From contig CAVSNU010000003.1 of NCBI GenBank assembly GCA_963729445.1, positions 744,001-808,000 of the forward strand: 64,000 bases of DNA. Direction: 5' to 3'. This DNA comes from JACCZH01 sp963729445 (GTDB taxonomy: Bacteria; Chloroflexota; Chloroflexia; Thermomicrobiales; CFX8). The notes beneath the pieces were generated by a model that saw nothing but the letters and a program-made list of their open reading frames with translations, was not told where the DNA came from and did not search any database. Shown here in pieces: positions 61,617 to 64,000 of this stretch. How positions within the stretch are numbered: position 1 is the first letter of the stretch; each line of letters begins with the position of its first letter. The translations under genes and the position numbers were made by a program.

Positions 61617-62333
61617 CTACTCCCTCACCCGTTGGACGGGCGCGCTTACGTACTGGTCCAGCTCGGTAATGCGGATTGCATCGACCGGCCGGTCCAGCGA
61701 AACGCTACCATCCTGAAGAGAGACCGCGCGGGTAGCGAGCTGCAGGCCAAATTCGAATGAGTGTGTTGTAAAAATCACGGCGCCGTCCCGCGCCGATTGA
61801 CTGGCGATGATCTCAGCCAGAACCTGCTTCCCAGCCTGGTCAAGGCCCGTATCGGGCTCGTCCAGAAGCAGAACCGCCGGCTCGTGCAGAATCGCGCGGG
61901 CCAGGTTCAGGCGTTGCAGCAGCCCACGCGACAGCGTACTCGCCGCGGAATCGCGTCTACTGGCTAATCCGACCGCTTCCAGGGCGGGCAGTACGACCTG
62001 GCTGGAGTCGAGCTCAAACATCCGTGCGAAGAAGCGCAGATTCTCGGCACACGTCAGCTCGGGATAGACATAGGGTTGATGCCCCACGACACCGATGCGC
62101 TGCCGCACCGCTCCACGGTGCTTCCACGCGTCCGCGCCAAATGCCTCTACCGTCCCGCGGCTTGGCCGGGTGAGCGTTGCCAGGATCCGCAAGAGCGTTG
62201 ATTTGCCGGCGGCGTTCGCGCCAAAGAGGGCGATGCTCTCTCCAGCGTCGATGCGGATGCTCACATCACGCAGCACCACCTGCCGGCCGAAGCGCTTGTA
62301 GACGCCGCGCGTCTGGAGGTAGGGTTCGTTCAC
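61617..62333 (-). CDS. ccmA: ABC transporter ATPase CcmA
   Basis: 238 aa. Walker A GANAAGKSTLLRILATL, Q-loop VVGHQPYVYPELT, ABC signature STLSRGLLQRLNLARAILHEPAVLLLDEPDTGLDQ containing Walker B, and H-loop TTHSFEFG. The signature LSRGLLQR is a variant of LSGGQ, as usual in CcmA. The GTG start at 62333 overlaps the stop of the small upstream gene by 4 bases (GTGA). Confidence 0.92.
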   Translation of the reverse strand: MNEPYLQTRGVYKRFGRQVVLRDVSIRIDAGESIALFGANAAGKSTLLRILATLTRPSRGTVEAFGADAWKHRGAVRQRIGVVGHQPYVYPELTCAENLRFFARMFELDSSQVVLPALEAVGLASRRDSAASTLSRGLLQRLNLARAILHEPAVLLLDEPDTGLDQAGKQVLAEIIASQSARDGAVIFTTHSFEFGLQLATRAVSLQDGSVSLDRPVDAIRITELDQYVSAPVQRVRE

Positions 62334-62509
62334 GAGAGATCGTGGACAGGCTGCTTCTCAGCGGAGGCTGGCTCGGGCGCTTCATCGCTGACCGCGAGCG
62401 CCGCGTCTTCCGCGGCCTCAGCCTCCTGACGAGGAAGTACGATCGGCGCAAGCACGTAGGCAAACACCGCGAGGGCTATCAGCAACAGCAGCAGCATTTC
62501 AACGATCAT
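62330..62509 (-). CDS. Small membrane-anchored protein inside the ccm operon (59 aa)
   Basis: ATG 62509. One N-terminal membrane helix (MIVEMLLLLLIALAVFAYVL) followed by an Ala/Glu-rich acidic tail ending EKQPVHDLS. No family recognised. It lies 3 bases after the ccmH stop and overlaps the ccmA start, so it is an integral operon member. The layout resembles a shortened CcmI-type or accessory anchor, but this is a guess. Confidence 0.7.
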   Translation of the reverse strand: MIVEMLLLLLIALAVFAYVLAPIVLPRQEAEAAEDAALAVSDEAPEPASAEKQPVHDLS

Positions 62510-62512
62510 TGG

Positions 62513-63007
62513 CTAAGATGGCCTTGGTCTAGTGTCAGGACGCAGGAACTCGCGCTCCAGCGCCTCCAGCTCCTCGTCACTCAGCTCATCGTGCGGCTTC
62601 TGTGTCTGAGCGCGAGGAGCACGTCCGGTGCCTTCACGCATGTAGAGCACCACCACGAGCGCCCCAATAGCCAGCGCGATCGGCGGGACCCACCAGAGGG
62701 TAAGTGCGAACCCACTCTTGGGCGGGTCCATCAGCACATTCTGGCCGTACCGTTCCTCGAAATAGGCGATGATGTGCTCGTCGGATTCACCCGCCTGCAC
62801 CTTGCGCTCAATCGTGTCGCGCATCTGCTGGGCGAGCGTCACCTGACTGTCGGCCACAGACTGACCGGCACAGATTGGGCACTGCAGCTGCCGGGCAAGC
62901 TCCAGGGTACGCTCGGAATAGACATCCTCGGCAGCAGCGCCGAACACCATCAACCAGGTGGCGGCGATGGCTAACATCAGTGCGAGGCTAATCGGCCGAC
63001 GCTTCAC
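62513..63007 (-). CDS. ccmH: Cytochrome c maturation thiol protein CcmH (CcmL type)
   Basis: 164 aa. Signal-anchor at the N-terminus (LALMLAIAATWLMVFGAAA), then the CcmH/NrfF domain with the redox motif LQCPICAGQSVADSQ (CxxC) and KSGFALTLWWVPPIALAIGALVVVLYM as the C-terminal helix. It reduces apocytochrome c cysteines for heme attachment. The GTG start at 63007 overlaps the ccmF 3' end by 20 bases. A charged tail follows the last helix. Confidence 0.92.
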   Translation of the reverse strand: MKRRPISLALMLAIAATWLMVFGAAAEDVYSERTLELARQLQCPICAGQSVADSQVTLAQQMRDTIERKVQAGESDEHIIAYFEERYGQNVLMDPPKSGFALTLWWVPPIALAIGALVVVLYMREGTGRAPRAQTQKPHDELSDEELEALEREFLRPDTRPRPS

Positions 63008-64000
63008 CGTACGCCTCCCTTCTCGCCGAAGAGCGGACGGTCACCGGTGCGACGCTCGGAGCCGGCCAGAAGAGCACGGCCATCCCGACCAGGTAGACCG
63101 CGCCGCCGGCCCAGAGCCAGTTCACCAGCGGATTAATGAAAATCCGCAGATGCGCGACACCGGCTTCGTCCCAGTCCAGGAGCATCACGTAGACGTCGTC
63201 AAAGCCCACGGTGTTGATCGCTACCCGGGTCGTGGTCTGATCTTCAAAGCCATCATAGGTGAAGCGGTTCGCCGTCATCGAACCGCGATCTTCGCCGCCC
63301 GAGGAGACGTTGACGTGGGCCGACACGACTCGGGCATCAGCGGTGCGCGTCTGTTCCAGCCGCTCGTAGCCGATGGTATATTCAGCCACATCCACCGATT
63401 CACCCGGGTTGAGAACCACCTGTCGCTCGGTGTTGAAGAACCACGAACCGATGATCCCGAGCGCCATGATGGCGACGCCCAGATGCACGATGTAGCCGCC
63501 ATAGCGGCGTGGGTCACGCCGTGTCAGCCGGTACAACGCCAGCGGCACGCTGTCGCCGGCATTCTTGCGGCGCAGCTTCACTCCTCGGGTGTACTCGACA
63601 ACGATTGCACCAACGGCGAAGATCACCGTCGCCACGCCAATCGCCGCGAGTGGCTGGCCGAAGAGCAGGAGCACGCCGGCCAGACCCAGGAGCGCGAATA
63701 CGAATGGAATGCTCAACGAGCGCGTCAGCGTGTCGATCACCGTCCGGCGCCATGCCAGCAGCGGCCCAACGCCCATCAACAGGAGTAAGACCAGCAGCAA
63801 CGGGCCGTTCACCTGGTTATAGAACGGTGCACCGACTGTGATCGCCGTCCCCTGGAAGGCCTCCGTCACCAGGGGGTAAATCGTGCCCCACATGGTGGCG
63901 AACGCAATGGCTGTGAAGACCAGGTTATTCAGCAGGAAGCCCGACTCCCGGGACCAGACGGATTCAAACGTGTTCTCCGCGCGCATCAGCGGCAGCCGCC
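62988..64000 (-). CDS. ccmF: Cytochrome c heme lyase CcmF, C-terminal part (cut by right edge)
   Basis: The frame is open to the last base, so the N-terminal part, including the WWD heme-handling domain, lies outside. Visible blocks: SRESGFLLNNLVFTAIAFATMWGTIYPLVTEA (the CcmF SREsgFLlNN signature), PFYNQVNGPLLLVLLLLMGVGPLLAWRR, RYGGYIVHLGVAIMALGIIGSWFF with a conserved heme-ligand-type His. An external domain and the last helix NWLWAGGAVYLVGMAVLFWP follow. First visible gene of the ccmF-H-x-A-B-C-D operon on the minus strand. Confidence 0.93.
   Translation of the reverse strand, partial: RLPLMRAENTFESVWSRESGFLLNNLVFTAIAFATMWGTIYPLVTEAFQGTAITVGAPFYNQVNGPLLLVLLLLMGVGPLLAWRRTVIDTLTRSLSIPFVFALLGLAGVLLLFGQPLAAIGVATVIFAVGAIVVEYTRGVKLRRKNAGDSVPLALYRLTRRDPRRYGGYIVHLGVAIMALGIIGSWFFNTERQVVLNPGESVDVAEYTIGYERLEQTRTADARVVSAHVNVSSGGEDRGSMTANRFTYDGFEDQTTTRVAINTVGFDDVYVMLLDWDEAGVAHLRIFINPLVNWLWAGGAVYLVGMAVLFWPAPSVAPVTVRSSARREAYGEASAD

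Overview
The window is GC-rich, densely coded bacterial chromosome. Several traits point to the Chloroflexota, most likely near Thermomicrobia/Sphaerobacter: a fused acetyl-CoA carboxyltransferase (accDA), form-II aerobic CO-dehydrogenase-like molybdenum hydroxylases with the coxD/coxE/xdhC accessory set, a SCO1664-family protein, and a system I (ccm) cytochrome c maturation cluster. This placement is inferred from gene content and was not tested by a search. No phage, transposase, CRISPR array or rRNA was seen. The only RNA gene recognised is tRNA-Lys.

Layout. 0-5 kb: end of argG, a flavin-dependent (LLM) oxidoreductase, mutY and two Gfo/Idh/MocA-type genes. 5-10 kb: miaA facing mltG-aroE, a short prepilin peptidase, a DUF92 membrane protein and tRNA-Lys. 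10-14.5 kb: an Ntn asparaginase, then a divergent regulator pair, one HTH-PAS-GAF-HTH protein and one LuxR-type regulator whose receiver has lost its phosphorylation residues. 14.6-20 kb: enoyl-CoA hydratase, CoA transferase, serine hydrolase and M20 hydrolase. 20-25 kb: nfeD-flotillin and metE behind a long leader. 25-30 kb: orphan solute-binding lipoprotein, accDA, BtpA-like gene. 30-42 kb: MerR regulator, adenine deaminase, hydantoinase A/B, zinc peptidase, D-aminoacylase, allantoinase-like amidohydrolase and a molybdopterin-binding protein, together suggesting purine/cyclic-amide catabolism. 43.6-47.2 kb: tig-clpP-clpX. 47-60 kb: a large molybdenum-hydroxylase cluster (S-L-M, MoxR, VWA, split XdhC, a MocA-NUDIX fusion, second large subunit). 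60-64 kb: ccmF-H-A-B-C-D on the minus strand, running off the right edge.

Two dispersed non-coding repeat families stand out. Family A is a palindrome built from units around GTCATCCTGAGCG, with strong copies near 2.0, 22.3 and 43.4 kb. Family B is a palindrome around GGGCGCAATGAATTGCGCCC, with copies near 8.1, 22.2, 37.2 and 59.9 kb.

Ten genes, including accDA, clpX and clpP, are interrupted by single-base frameshifts (about 21 sites, almost all one extra base), while their neighbours are intact. Because essential genes are hit, I read these mainly as consensus errors and annotate those genes across the breaks.
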